A DNA stretch of 64,000 nt from Syngnathus acus (Eukaryota; Chordata; Actinopteri; Syngnathiformes; Syngnathidae): the NCBI RefSeq assembly GCF_901709675.1, contig NC_051096.1, positions 4,429,001 through 4,493,000 on the forward strand, in the 5' to 3' direction. Position 1 is the stretch's first letter. Each line of letters starts with the position of its first letter. Positions 9,101 to 24,100 of this stretch are shown here, in pieces. The notes beneath the pieces are model-generated. The model did no database searches and was not told where the DNA came from. It worked only from the letters and a program-made list of their open reading frames with translations. A program made the position numbers and the translations under genes.

Positions 9101-12100
9101 TTAGTTTGCTTGAAATTCCACTGCCATCTACTGGAGCGGATGCGCAATTACACTTTATTTTAGTACAGCAAAAAAAGTTGTATACATGTCTTACCTCATT
9201 CCAGAATAATCTGATTGTCTTCTTCTTCTTGTTGAAAAGAGGAGGTTCGGGAGGAGGCCCGTGCATTAGGGAGCTGAACGACGGGGGAGGTGGAGGAGGC
9301 AGCATCATGTTCGACAAGGGAGGAGGTGGCGGGCAACTGCTGAGGACAGGCGGGGGTGGAGGGAAGGACGCGAAGGAGAGCATAGGAGGCGGAGGCGGAG
9401 GAAGGGGAGGGGCAGGGGGAGGCGGCGGCGGCGGTAGGTCGCCGCAGCTGCTCATCAAATTAGCGTCCAGGATATCGACGTCGTCGTCCTCCGTCAGGTC
9501 GGTGAAGTTGATGTCGCCGATGCGCAGCTCTCGAGGGCTAGCTAAGAGTTGGTCCCAGATGGTGTCCGACTCCTTTTTGGGAGGAAGAAGCGGCATTAGA
9601 TCTTCAACTTGGCCGTCCAAGTGCGTGTGGTTCATGTCCTTGATCAAATCTCCGAAACGCTCGGCGAATTGCCGTATGCTCCCCCGCTGATCGTTTTTCT
9701 CATCGTGCTCGTTCTGTAACTGTTCATCGCTCGGCTGTTCGTCAACGTCCTTGTGCGTCTCCTCTTTGTCCTCTCCTTCTTCTTTCTCCCTCTCGGCATC
9801 CTCCTCTTCCTCGCAGGGCTTCTTGTTTTGCGAGTACAACATGTCCAGCATGAAAAGTTTACTGTTGAGTTTGCTACTTTGTTTGTTTACTTCTTCTTTG
9901 AGGTCTGAAAAGGAAAATGCGCGCATGTAAAAATTGATGACGTCTCTGACTCATCAAAGATTTAATTGGAACTAAAAAAATAAATCCACACTGACCATTC
10001 TCGCTGTTCCCTCGCTCTTCTCTCTCCAGGGTGCTGCTAGCTGAGGAGATGCTGGAAGCCGAGCAATTGTCCTTCTCGTTCACCTCCTCGTTTTGCCTCT
10101 CCTTGTCGCTCAGGATGCCGCTGTCCTCCTCGGCCTCCTCCTGCACCTTCGTCTCTTGAGTCTCCTCCTGCTCGCCTTCCTCCTCGCTTTCGATCTCCGC
10201 TTCTTCTTGCACCTCCTTCTCTTCTTCTTGCTCCTCTTGTTCCTCCTCGGTTTTGTTCTCCTCGGGTTCTACGCTGGCCCTCGAGTCGTCGGCTTCTTCT
10301 GTCACTGAGAAACACGCTTGTTTATTTTACATCAAAACGTGGTGTAGCACTTTTTTTTTGCAGCGTTCAAGGGGACTTCTATTTGTACAAGGGCGCACGG
10401 CTCAACACGCACGCTCGCAAGGAAAACAAACAGTACTTGGCTAACGCCAAACCACATCCCGGGCGCACAAAGCCGGGTTGTGGCCACAACTGAAGAGGAA
10501 ATGAAGGACCCAGTTCCTGTTTGCATCCAAACACAACTCGGGCTACAGTCGGCGTAGTGATGCCGGCCGAGGTTAGAATAACACGGCGCCGTGAGGCCTA
10601 ATTGCCAGAAACTGTACACACCCAAAAACAAGACACTTTTTTGACCTTTTACCTACTTTCTCAATTTCTAGTTTTTCATTTGAGGACAGTTTTAAATCTT
10701 TCCCCAAAAAAATCATATAAACCTCAGACAAATTCTTACCAGCTTGAGAGGGCGCGTAAGTGCTAACGGGTTGTTCGGCTTCGTCGTCGGCCTCAACGTC
10801 CTCCTGCGAGGACGCCGTGATGCTCCGCGTGGACGACGGCCACGTCTCGGAAGGTTCGAAGGTCAGGTCGAGTTCCAGGCGGGTCCTCGGCCCGCGGGGG
10901 ACGCGTTCCTTCTCGTACTCCTCGGCCGCCAAGCGCTCCACGTTCTTATACCTGAGAGGAATCAATTTCTTGTTTGGTTACTGAATGATCCGAAATCTAA
11001 AGATGTTCACGTCCAACCTGCCAGCTGGAAACTGAGAGCACAGAGTGGAACCTCTCCCTCAATATGCTCCTTCCACTAACCCCTCCTCTTTTTCCCATGA
11101 ATATGTGGCACTTGTGTTCCGACTTCATTAGCATCAGACCACTTCAGAGTTCCTGGATACTGCTTTGTGTGAGTATTAGCTCGGTGCGGAGTGTGGCCAA
11201 TCCCCCGAAAGAAGCTTTTAATTGGATGTATATAATAAAGTCACCTTTTTTGGTCAACTGAAGGACTGTATGCAAAATATTTCCATGAGGGAAAAAGCCA
11301 CACCCACACAGACGCATTGTTTCATTGCATGTCAATGAGGCTCTGTGTGGCAGAATAGCAAAACATTTGCATCAGTATGCAAATGTGTTAGGGACATCTT
11401 AGTTCCGCATGTTAGCCGAGGCTAATTCTCATGAGAACCCAAAGTGCTGCAGGAAATCGGTCTATTTGGGAGGTTCTTTAAAAGAATTGAAAATTGTTAT
11501 TTACCTTTCTTCCCGCGCCAACCGGGCCTCCTCCATTTTATCCAAGTAGTCTCGGCTGTGGCACACAGATTATGATTAGATTTTTTATTTTTTTTTCTGC
11601 AGTGTCATCCGCTGACCCAGGCCTTACCTGTGTTTGTTCCTCTCCTCTCGTTCGATCCTCTGCAGCCTCTCCTCTCTCTCCATGCGGCGCCGCTCTCGTT
11701 CGGCCGCCAACGACTCCTGGTGTTGTCGGTACGAGGAAGATAGGAGACCTCCCAGGGGAGGCCTGAGGGAGCACAAATGAGAATTATAATCATTTTTATA
11801 TCCCACCGTCATCGACGATGGCATCGCACGATTTAGTCCAATGGGCCAGGTGAGCTCACCTGGGACTGGTGGGCGTCGAGGAGCCGCCGTGAGTGGAGTA
11901 GGACCCGGGACCCCCGTTCCTTTGTAGAAGAAAAAAAACAGCGGTGAGACAGCCACTCAAGCTAAAACAATACGTCGACTGACCAGAGGCGAGAAACAAT
12001 TGGTGCGATATTGTGAATGCTGGAATCAAACTACTTGAAGAGCAGATCCAAGTGCCATAGGGGGAAAGTGCATCAAAGCAAGACCGGTAAAGTGTAAAGA

Positions 12101-15100
12101 GCCACCACTGTATGCAAATGAAAAAAGTTAGGAAGTGACGAGAAGATCCCGTAGAGGTCCACAGCAGAAGAGTGGAAAAAGGAACGAGGGGGGGAGTGTG
12201 ATGGGGAACCCAAGTGAAGCCTTTCAGGGCGAGGATTAATAAAATGTGAGCATTCAAAGATTTGATTGTGAAGAAGAAAAGTTGGGAAGGAAGTCTGGGT
12301 TTCCCTCTGACCTTGGAGGTGTCGCATTATCTGTCTGCACTTCGGCTTGGATTGGAGATTGAGGTGACGTCTCTTCCTCCATGTCGTAGGAGAAGAGGTG
12401 AAAGGGCGAGTGGGGTTTGTATGGGAGTTGCTCGGGGGAGGGATACGAGCCGCCGCGCAATGGCGGGCCGACCTCTTTGCTGGCTGGCACTGTGCTGGTG
12501 ACCTTCTTCCTGGCCAACAGGGCGGCCAGAAGAGAGGGGGCGCTGAGGGGGGAGGGCATGGGAGGAGGGGACAGGGGAGTCAAGGGGGGGCTTAGGGGGG
12601 AGGGCATGGGAGGAGGGGACACGGGGGATGATTCCTTCCAAATCCCGGGATCTCGCTCGTGTATGGGTTTGGATGTGATGGTGATGGATTGGATTGTCCG
12701 TTGAATGATGGATGGAAAATGGCGAACCGAGCTAAGGAGAGAGGATTGGAATAAGAAGAATAAACAATAGGAACCCAAAACAGTGTTGCCATGGTTTTCG
12801 AAGAGCTCCTGAGATAAGACGCTTTGACCCCATTGTACCTGGAACTATTCTGACTAGTCAAAAAAGCGTCATCGTTTTCATCGGAATCGGATTCGGTCAG
12901 GGCGGGCGGATCCTCTTCATACTCCTTTATCACTGCATCCTCATATTCCTCATCTCTACGGAAGGAATCGGGAAGGGGTGATCAGAAAGGAGGCTTGATT
13001 ACATGCATGGGTGGATGGCAGGAAAATGGATGCAAGGTTATGAAGAAATACAAGAATGACATCACGGAATTGAGAAGTGAATCGAGTATTATTTAGAGGA
13101 TCACATGATCGTCTTTCACATCATGCAATGATGCTCTCGAGTGGTTATAAGCAGTGGAGGGGATGACGTTGGAGGATTGTTGGAAAATCTCAGGGAACCC
13201 AAAAATGCTGAGCACAGTATTTTTGGGAGGGGTGTCGAATAGCATCAATGTTAATTTTACGATTCATAAAATAAAATAAAATAAATTAAAATAAAATATA
13301 TATAATAGAATCGCATCAATGTTAATTTTACAATTCTCAAAATAAAATAAAATAAAATATATAAAATAAAATACAAGAAGAGTGTTAGTTGAACTCCTGA
13401 AAAAAAAAAAACCTTTCCACAATTGTGATGAACCTGTCCAATTTTAAAATGACTTTGGCAAAATATGATGCGAAACTTTGTGCGAGTGAGGGAGGGGCCT
13501 GTGCTTGTTTAATAGACACGGCAAAATTTTTTATATTGTGATAAAGTGCTGACTTGGCAAACATCGAGCCTCTATAGTATGGTGGTAAAGTGCATCTTGG
13601 TAGTAGTAGTAAAGGACCACAGTGGAGGTCAGAAGCTGATATTTTTCAACTTACATGGATGGAAGGCAACCTGAAAGTGCTCTGGAGCGGAAAGTGTCGA
13701 TACAAGAGAGTCAAGTTTTTCCTCTCGACTTATTTCAACTAAATCAAGATAAATCCTGCAAGAAGTGATGACTGGCTTTTTGACTCACTCACCTCTCGCT
13801 AATTTCCTCAGGCCTTTGCCCGTTCAACGGATGGAAGCCTGCCCTTTGTGGGGACGCGGGGCTGCAGGGGGACGCCTGGCCGGATCGCACCAGAGAAGCC
13901 CTGCGGCTCCGCCTCCTTTCCAACCCGCACCGCTTATCCCCGCCCCCGATGCTCGCTCGCCGACGATCCCGTCGACCCGTCGGCGGAGGCTGGCTGTCGT
14001 CGTCGCCGTCCTCATGCCGGAGGGTGGACTGGTTGATAAAACATTTATGAGTTCCAATTATCACGGCTACTCTTCTGCTTCTAAAATACAAACCTCGTAG
14101 ATGTTGAGCTGCTCAACCAAATCCAGATCAGTTCCTTTCCGATTCAGGTGTCTCTGGGTTACCGTCTCCATTCCTTGCTCCTCCAGACCGTCCACCATGT
14201 CGTAAAAAGAGTCCTGGTCCGGTAATGCTGCCAGCGTCTGCCGGAACAAGCCCAGAGTTGATACGGAAATTGGTAAAATTTTTCTTTCCGATGAATACCT
14301 TGTTGATGAGGGTCATGGCGTAGATCAGGAGCTCTGTGTCCACGCCGTCTTTCTCCTGCAAGATCTCAATAGCATTGGACCACGCTTTGCAACCTAGACA
14401 CACCGGTTTCAAATATTAAACGGGCAAATGACTTTGTATATCAACAGAAATGCAAATGATGAGTTATAATCCACCTCTTTTGGAATCCACTGTAGCAATG
14501 GCTTCTATGAGAAGCGAGGCGTTGGATTCAGAGTACTCCACGAAGACCAGCAAGAGTTTCATTGCTGTTTTAACCACCAGGCGGAACTAGAATAGAGAAT
14601 TACAATTAGTTGTGCTGAAAAAAAAAATGCTACAAAAATGTCTTTATGGTTTTACCTTTGACCCCACAAGTGTATAAAGCCACTCGATTGTCTCAGTGTG
14701 GCTGATGACCCCGTTCATCCCGTCAACGTAAAGCATGATCTGTCCCAGAGCTGTAAAAAAAAGAAAAAAAAAGCCTCATATTGACTTGAAAATTGTGTAC
14801 TTTTTGCCTGAATTGTTTTATACCTCTTAATATATAGTTCTGGTAGTTCTGGTCCGCTTCGGCGCCCACTTTGATGAGACACGTCAAACCTTCAGCCATC
14901 ACAAACTCATGGACGAGGTCTTTGTCATCCTGGTGTAAAAATAAAAATAAAAAATAGTAAATTAGTACATTATACATGCACAAAATAATCTTATTTTGCT
15001 TTGCTCCCTCCCAGCAGGAGGCAGTAAAGTTCTGTTTTAAACCAAACTATCAACATCAAGTGCAATATGTTCTTTGCTTGAGAACCGTATGACCCAAACT

Positions 15101-18100
15101 AGCTCAACGGGTTAATGATATAACCAAATCTAAAGAATGCAGCCGGAAACATTTTATGCATTTTGGTCTATATTACCTGAAAAACTTGCTTAAGCGAAAA
15201 CAGCGCCCTTCTCAAGTCACGTCCATTGGAGTTATACAGTTTTTCTGCAGAGAGAGAAATAGGTGTTATGATTTCATTACGACTATCCGCTTCCTTTCTG
15301 GCAGGTCTTGTTTATTCCACAGCTTAGCACATTTTACAAAAAAAAAACTTCACAATGAATCTCAGATGTGGAAAGGTTTGGACAATAAATGGATGGATTT
15401 CATCCCACACATTGGTGGCCAGCGCCACCGCACACTTTTACCGTGTCCTCACTGGCCGCACGGCACGTGTACGGCCTCTCGCCCCCGTTTGTCACGCACG
15501 GACACACACGCACACACAAACATATGCGCACATGCACACGTTGCACGAGTGATTAGAGTTGTAATGGAATGTTAATGAGACTCTGGCTGGGTTTTAGTCG
15601 TGAGGTATTCGGGTCATGACATGGAAAGTACTCGGGACTAAATGCTGGAAGTGCTGATAACGCTGCAATCATACTTAACCTTGTCAATCTTCCAACATAA
15701 AAAAAAAAAACATATTTACGACCTTATTAATCATGTTGTATGAAACCTGAATTTACTTGCTGATATGAAAACCTTTGGACCATCTCAAGGAGAAACGGAT
15801 TTTCTAAAAGTAAGGCTGTGGCGCTGTCTTGTCTGTCTGGAGCTTAGTGGTAACAATCACTGAACCAAATGAGACTAACCCAAGACCAGGGTCACAATCA
15901 TTATCATTCCACACCATGAATTACTGTCTGTCTCCCCAACGAAGCAACATCCATAAAATATCCGTCCATACATTTAGTTGCACCCAGAAAATGTTATCTT
16001 TTTATTACATTTTGCTATCTACTGTTCCTTATGGGAACAATAAAAGGTGGCCTGCACTACTTTTATGGCTTCGTTGACACCATTTTTTTAGTTTCCTTTT
16101 AAGTCAAAGCCAAGAACAGTATGTCTGGGCCACAGGATCGTTCTTCAAAGTGACAACGTCACCGAGCTGTGAGCGAAAGCTGTCAGGGTAACCTTTACTG
16201 AAACATCTGCTGTCTATCAAAGGCTTGTCAGCAGTTGTGATAAGGTTCAAACTTGGCCCAATTCATTGTGTCCTGCACTTGAGTGTAAAAATAAATCCAT
16301 GTTACTATTTTCGTGATTATGCTAAAATTACCTATGCACAAAATGAACAAAAATTAAAGCAGTTTCCTGGAAAAAAAAAAAAGTGTCCCATTACTTTTGT
16401 CCACGCCGCACTGAATTTACAGGTTTATCAACATACCTGGAGATAAATACTTAATTAGAAAGCAAGTACAGTTTGAGACTGGAATTTCAATAACTCACAA
16501 ACTAGGCAGGTCTTAACATAGATGAAGACAAATGAGCAACAAAGAAGAAGAAAAAAACAAAACAAAGCGAAGAGTTGGCTGTCCACGTGTCCTACACAGA
16601 CCAGGCTCTCATTTTTCCCCGGCCACGCGTTTTATTATTGTCATAAGGAAACCTGAAACACTGGCTGGGATGTGTCATTGTGGTTTGTACTTGTATTGGA
16701 GCACTGTTTGTGAACGCAGGCGTTGATATGCACACAGCATGTGGATGCAGACTAGATGACACGTTTTCAGTTCAAAAAATTCTTCAGTTTTTTTTGAAAG
16801 GACACAAAGTTCTTCACCCTGACCTCACATTGTGGCAGGCTCAGCACATAATTTAATCCCATATACCACCTTAAAATAGATTTTATAAAGGAAAGGAAAA
16901 AAAAAAAAAAACCACAATGAGCTGTTTTTGTCGTAATAAGTTTTATTGTAAAAGTCTGCGATTCATTTGTAAGCCCATTTTTTGTCAAATTCTCGGTTTA
17001 GGGGGGTATTTAATTTTTTTTTGCTCAACGGTGGAGAGTAAAAAAAATCTATTAGAAGTGAGGAATCCATTTTAGGGGAAGTTTAAAACACAATTCTGCC
17101 TTTTCATTATATATATAATGCAATTTATGGTGTCGTTTTACTCCAACCATTCGGCCGATGAAGATAAAACTGCAATGTGTATAAATCAGGGAAACTGCCA
17201 AATCTCCAGAAGAAACAATTAACAACCTAACTCGATATCCTTTCACCAGGTAGTCAAGATTTGGATGCATGGAATTTGGTCCCAGATTGGATTAATGAGG
17301 ATTTGACACCTACAATCGTTTTCCATCTACTCGGAATAGCGAATGAAAATTGCATGGATCAGTGGGAGTGTCCTGGGCACCGAGGGATTCCCCCACAGTG
17401 GATTCTTCCTACTAAATCACTCAGGCGTGCTGAGATCCCTCCTTCTCCCACCATAATGAGATTAGCACTGTGACCCTTCAGCTTTGACTAATCCCTCAAC
17501 ATTTTACTTTGCATCTACTCACAGAACTCACACAAGTCAACTGAGGCCGTTTATCAATTTATTAAAATTGTTGGTTCCGAAATGACATGAGCCATGGTGG
17601 TAAGTTCACTATCATCTCTGTTTAGCCATATGAATGTCTGGGGAAGATCACCCACTCAAGGTCAACCAAGGATAACATTATTCCGTGGCACAACTGTCAG
17701 TGGGTCATACTCGAAAGGAGACCCCGGTTTAAGCTCGATTAAAACCGCTGACTCGTATTTCTTGAGGATTTAATAGTACCCCTAAAAAAAGTTGTGTGGG
17801 CCGATCAGTCAGTTGGCTCTTAAACTCGGTCTTCTAAAATAAGGACGTGAGAAGAGCATGATGGCATGCTGGAGGGCTTCATTTAATCTCACAAGTGTCA
17901 GTATATCATGCTAAATATAGCCAAGCTGGGTATCACACACGCTGTAACATGGAGAGTCACTTATTTTGTTGTTGCTGCTGTCACGTCGTCAATTGAGGCC
18001 CTCTAAAGTTCACACTATCAAGTATGACGCCAACATAATGTGACAGTTCCACAACAGTTAATGTTTCCAAATTGAAAGTTACGCTCCAGTATCCATTCAG

Positions 18101-21100
18101 GAAGGAGAATATGATCGTATCCAGAGAATGCAATCGTGATAAATGAACATAAATTACTTCACATTTAGATTCTACATATTCATCCAGGTATTGATGTTAC
18201 TGAAAAAAAAGTTTGTCTTTAAGGAATAAAGTAAAAATACAATGTGTGACTTTCTTACAATATCTAGAATAGAGAATGTTAGTGGGTCACGAAATGAGCC
18301 CTGTGGTACACCACAGATAATTACAGGAGATTTTGAAAATGAGAAATTGTTTGACAAAATAATTTGAATGGATGTATGTTTTCGGGAATAAATTCCGCTC
18401 ACAACTGCACTTTTACTGCCAGTTCAACTTCTTGCGTCAACTCATCTATATTCATTAAAAAATGACAATAACTTCCAATGTTATTGTCAAAAAGGATCAA
18501 AGTTTTGGTGTCAAAGTACAGCTAGTACTGCATGTTCTTGAGTGTGTCATTTAGAGAGGGGGGAAAAAATAGCCCATCAATCTCTCGGGGGCTAATAGAG
18601 TTTGGATAATGGTCGATTACATTCTCATGTCAAACCGAGGCAGAAAGGAACATTTGGCAGGCCGTGACGACAAAACTGCTGAGGACAACTCTGTTATTTT
18701 GCGACTGTCTATTTTCTCTCTGTTAGTCTTGGCCCACTCGGAGGAGCGCTGGAAGCTACTGATGGTGCGGCTGACGATCGAGGGCTCATGAATTTCGTGC
18801 GAGTGCAAAGTAAGACCTCCGATGTTTTCTTGTGGGATACATGCAATAAAAAAATTGTGGTTCAAAGGTTGTTTATGCCGAGTGATTAGCTCCATTTTAA
18901 TTGCAACTCATGGTTGTGGGAAAGTTCAGAGTCTATTACGCACGTGTGAAACAAGCACTCAGTGTTTCGGCTAAAACAACCCCCACCCATTCTTCGTCAT
19001 TCCCTCTCACGCCCTTTCTCACTTCTCACGCTCAGTGTCATTGTTAATTGACCGGCCTCGGCGTACATGTGCAGTGATGTCGCATGTCGGATAAACAACA
19101 GAAAAAACTACTGGGATTAAATCTTTAGATGAAGAATATATAATCCTTTGTAATATGGAGATTGATGTCAACTCAGGACTAGCAAATATTGGATTCTGCT
19201 ATACTTCAGTAAATTGGCTTGTGCAAGAAATAAATGCACTGCACAAAACTTTGACACAACTGCGGGCATTTGGATTTATGAACTTTCATGAGCTTGCATG
19301 AAAACTACATGACACAGCAGCTAGCATGTTTGTATTGGACCCGAATGCAACTTCCTGTTCCATTGGGTCTGCAGCCAGCTGATTCTCTTTTTACCTGGAA
19401 CGCATCAGATCCTAAACCCATCATCGCTTAAAAAAACAAAAAAAAAACTGACTGGATCGGACCCCAAGCTTGCATTCTCCCGCGCGTGCTGGGCATGTTT
19501 AGCTTGTGGTGATCCTAATGTTTTATTGCATTATGTAATGGTTGGAAAATGATTATAACAGATGAGCCAGAGGTTTGCGGAGAAGCGCTCGGTGGCTATA
19601 AGCAAAAATGCAGACTTTGCAGTTATACACACACATGGCGTGATATACAGTATTTCTTCCATACAATGTCGATCCTGATTTAAAACGTCCAGTTTGTATC
19701 TTTGGCTTTCATTGTCTTAAATCTTGGCTCCAGTGGTGCAAGAGGAATTTTTGTTTTCACAAATATATTTTTAAACCTTGGCATGCAATGACAGTCATCA
19801 ACTGGGCTAGGGTGTTTTTATAAGGAAAGAATGGTCACCAACCACTTAGGTAATCTTCATACCAGGAAAACTACAGCCCTCCAACATTCTGTGATGTGCT
19901 TTTTTGGAATTTCTATTTGTCTTCCCGTGACAAGTTAAATTAAATTTTAGGGATAGTATCTATAGGGCAGGAACGTAGGACAGAATTGTTCACATTCTGT
20001 CTCTTGGTTATGTAACATGTTTGTATAGCTACAAATTTTGTCTTGAGGCAGCGTTAATAGGTGCCCCAAAGGGAAATGACAAATATTCCAGACATGGAAC
20101 AGGCAAAAAGTCAGACACTTAAAGGAAATTACCTGAAAGTACAATGTATCTACTATGCATTAAATACCGTATTTTCCGGACTATAAGGCGCACCGGACTA
20201 TAAGGTGCACCTTCAATGAATGGCCCATTTGAAAACATTGTCCTTATATAAGGCGCACCGGACTATAAGGCGCACTATAAATGCATCGTGTCAGATTTTT
20301 AATCCAAATCAAATCATTCTCCATTTTATCTTTTTTATTTCAACTTCAGACGCAACAAATTACTTTATAATCACAAAATAATGATCCATAGTCTTTTTGA
20401 TTTATGATTCATAGTCTTCAGCGGGCCACTTATGATTGATTTCATGACACAATGCTTCGGGCCAGTTTAAATTGAGGAATTTGGTCCATATATAAGGCGC
20501 ACTGTCGGCTTTTGAGAAAATGCTAGGTATTTAGGTGCGCCTTATTGTCCGGAAAATACAGTAAATAAAAAAAAAAGCTTATTTGACTGAGAGGCTGGTT
20601 GACCTAACTCAAAGTTGCCACTGAGTCACCCGTTGCGCTTTCCACTTCTTTTAACACAGGCTATTATTTTTCCAGTCGATGTATTGAGGCATCGGAAAGC
20701 TCACTCTCGAGCACAACAGTTGCGTCGCGCATGTTTGTCAGCATAAGTGCAGGCTTGGGAAAACCCTGCCACATCCACAGCAAGCAAAACACTTCTGCTG
20801 CTGGACACCATTTGACGTTTATTCGCTATGACATTTAAGAAAATCAGCGTTTGATGTCTGTTCCAATTTTTTTTAGTTTACATTGTCTCCTGAATGGTTT
20901 TGAGAGAGCTGAAATACACTTTTAGGCTAGCGCGGAATTATTCCGCTACTTCCACCACTTTACACCTCCATCCATAATACCTCAGCAGCTCCCACAGCAG
21001 CCATGACTCATGTGGGCTCCGGCGGTGAGGGTAAAGGGGAAACTATGCGAGCGATTTTTCCCTGTATTGCCTTCCTGCTGTGACTGGCGATGAGGGTGTC

Positions 21101-24100
21101 CTCGATTCTGATTTGTAGGAAAACAGATTGAGAAAAATATCTTTGTTGATAGACACAAGGCATATTTTGAGCCAAAGTCACAGGTGAACAAACGTGTGTA
21201 TATATTTGGAGGGACAGAAATGGACACCAAAAATTTAAGCTAGCTAGTCAGACTGTTTACGTTTTTCAATAACTTATATCTTCGTGTCCTGTGACACAAC
21301 GGTGGGGAAATTGCTGGTGTGGCTTGCACGTATTTAAAACTTTTGACAACTGTCCAACAATTTAAGATGTTCCTACCAATTCATTTCACCCCCAGTGACA
21401 GTTTGAATGTTTGTGCGAATGGTTGTGTCATTAGTTTTCCTGTAATTGACTGATGACTAGTAAAGGGTGCAGCCGCCCTGGGCCCAAAGTCATTTAGGAG
21501 AGACTCAAGTTCCATACACACCTAATGATACTTGAAATCAGCACAGATCTGCCTTGAATTCAATTCATAGTAATCGAGTTCAGCTCAGCCGCGCTACGCA
21601 TTAGCCGGTAAACCCTTATCTGGGTTGTGTTTGTGTGTGGCCAGATGGTGAAAGCTACGTAAGCTATGCACTTTAAATAGCATCACACCGACATACCCTC
21701 GCTCATGATGAGGTACGAGAGAATAGCCAACAAAATGACAACCGTGATTTCCCATGTCAGTCGGTAAACACCGTGTCTTTGGAACCCCGCGATTAGATTA
21801 CCAAAAATGGTACGGTACAGTTATTTAGCTTTCCCCCAAAATGACATCCGGCATTGAACTGAACTGTTTGACGGAAACAAACCTCTAGAGCACAGGTGTC
21901 AAACTCAAGGCCCGGGGGCCAGATACGGCCCGCCACATCATTTTATGTGGCCCGCGAAGACAAATTCTGCATCAAATTCGTGTGTCATTACTAGAATTGC
22001 AAATTGTCTTCACTTTTAATATCTTTTTTTTTTTAAATATTTGACCAGTTTTTACTCGTTTGATTTGAAAACGAGTTTGTTTTGTAGCTTTTATTGTATA
22101 TAATATGAGGTGTTTTTGCCGAGCAGCCTTTCAGCTCGGCCGTAATGTGTCTGGACCTTAATGACTGCAAAGCCACAGATGTCCCGTTCGACGTCCGCCG
22201 CCCCCTCCTAGCTTAGCCAATGCCAAACATTATCTCCCTGTCACACCATGCCATCGCCAGGCCTTATCTCCCGTTGCCTGCACAGTAAATCGCTGTTGGA
22301 ACCAGCTGTTTTCTCTCGTTGCATCTCAAAGCCAGACTGCGCTATACAACTGCTGGCATAGAAACAACCACTTGTCACTTCACCATCATGTCAGGACGGT
22401 TCATCGACTGGGACTGTAATTTACAGTACATGAGGATTACTTACAAATAAGTGGATCTATATTTTGTTTCCAAAGACAGATTGAACAGAAGCCAGTTTTG
22501 ACTCTCATTAGTGTGCCATACCTGTCAAATACCATACCCGCCTCTATTTTTGATCACTGAAACCGAAAGTAATTAGTGCATGTGGGAAGTCCGACCACAA
22601 GGAAAACAATGTTGACAATGAAAAATGTCCACCTCCTCAATTAGTTTTAAATGTTTGTGTCATTACTGTGCCGTGAATCAAGGTCTTTTAAGTGACTGAC
22701 CTTGAGCTAAGAGTGCAACGTTTTATACGGTTGTTCAATGTTGCAGTGGTCTAGTGGATAAATAAAAAAATGGTTAGATTTGAGATAGTTCTAAACAGCA
22801 GTATGCTAACCTTCGTCACGTTTCTGCCGTGTCGACACTTTCTAAAGATAACGTCCCGTCTGCCACTGCCCCGCCTCCCATTCCAGAACCATCTCTCTCC
22901 ACCAGTCTGCTTTTAGTCCTGCAACAGCTAAAATTATCTTTTAATCAGGAGCTTGTGACTCGGACTCTAATGGAAATGCAGACCACGGGATTATCTAAGA
23001 GAATTTGGGGAAAAAGGGCCTATAATAGACACCGAGAGACGACGAACTGTGACACGAGTGAGATTAAAAAAGGAATTGATCCTTTCCGGTTGTAATCGTA
23101 CACAGATCCTTGAGAAACACGGAATATTCAAGGCAATACTCCGTAAGCAATCTCAGTCTTTGATTGAGACAGACGTTTTGTTATTTAGCGGATAGAATGC
23201 TGACGACTACTCAAGCGATTTGAAGGGTCAAGACCTCGGAAGGATTAGAGAGCGTTAAAGAAGTAGTGGACAACTGAGACAAAGGGCGGGGCAACTAGTC
23301 GGCATGTCTCTAAAGTGAACAGACCACATTACATTGTAGAATTAGAACTGCTACTTCCGAAACAGCTAAATCCTAGCGAGAGGGTGAAACGGTTCTCATA
23401 AAGGCTCGGTGTTAACACGCTAGAGACAATTCTAGGAAGCAGTTGTTTATGTCATGCCGAACGACAGCAAACACAATGTTGTTTTTGCTAAAGCCGAGAT
23501 GTGCAATGTGTAATCCCCCCCCCCCCCCCCGTGAGGGCATGCGCGTTGTCGTGGTGTAAGAAAGGGATTTAGCCAACAACGCCAATCCCTACGCTCAATC
23601 AACTCCATCAGCGCCATGTTCACTGAGGCTTTTATATTTTTATTTGCAACGGGTTACAGGTTCCTTATCCATGTTGTTTTGAAGATCCCACACCGGTTAT
23701 GCATCGCCATCAACTCATTTGACCTTCTCTCATTTTTAATCAATTCTTGCTAGGGACTGATTCTGTCATTCAGAGTTTGCTGCTATCACTGGCACGGACT
23801 GTGTTGACGCTGGCTTCGGAAAAGGTCATGAAGGACGACGGTGAGAAGGAAAGAGCAAAGCATAGATAGAGATTAATTTAATGCCTTTGGAAAAGGGGGC
23901 AGGAAATGGCAACTAAATACTCTCATGAGATTCCGTGCAAAAAAGATTGAGCCGCTCTGCCGTAATAAGATATTTAAATCGCCCATGTGTTCACGGATAT
24001 TTCCGTGAGACGGCTAAAATAAACCTTGTTTACTTTATGTGATTTGACTACTGAGAATTTCCTTCGCAGAGTGAGAAAATTAAAACCCATGAAGGGAAAT

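Noticed and set aside
9106-9690. 194-codon plus-strand open frame rich in Gly runs
   Set aside because: It is the antisense of the polyproline FH1 exon of fhod3. The GGG codons are simply the reverse of CCC.
10093-10308. Leu-rich plus-strand frame that looks like a membrane segment
   Set aside because: Antisense of the Glu-rich fhod3 exon (GAG/GAA read backwards give CTC/TTC).
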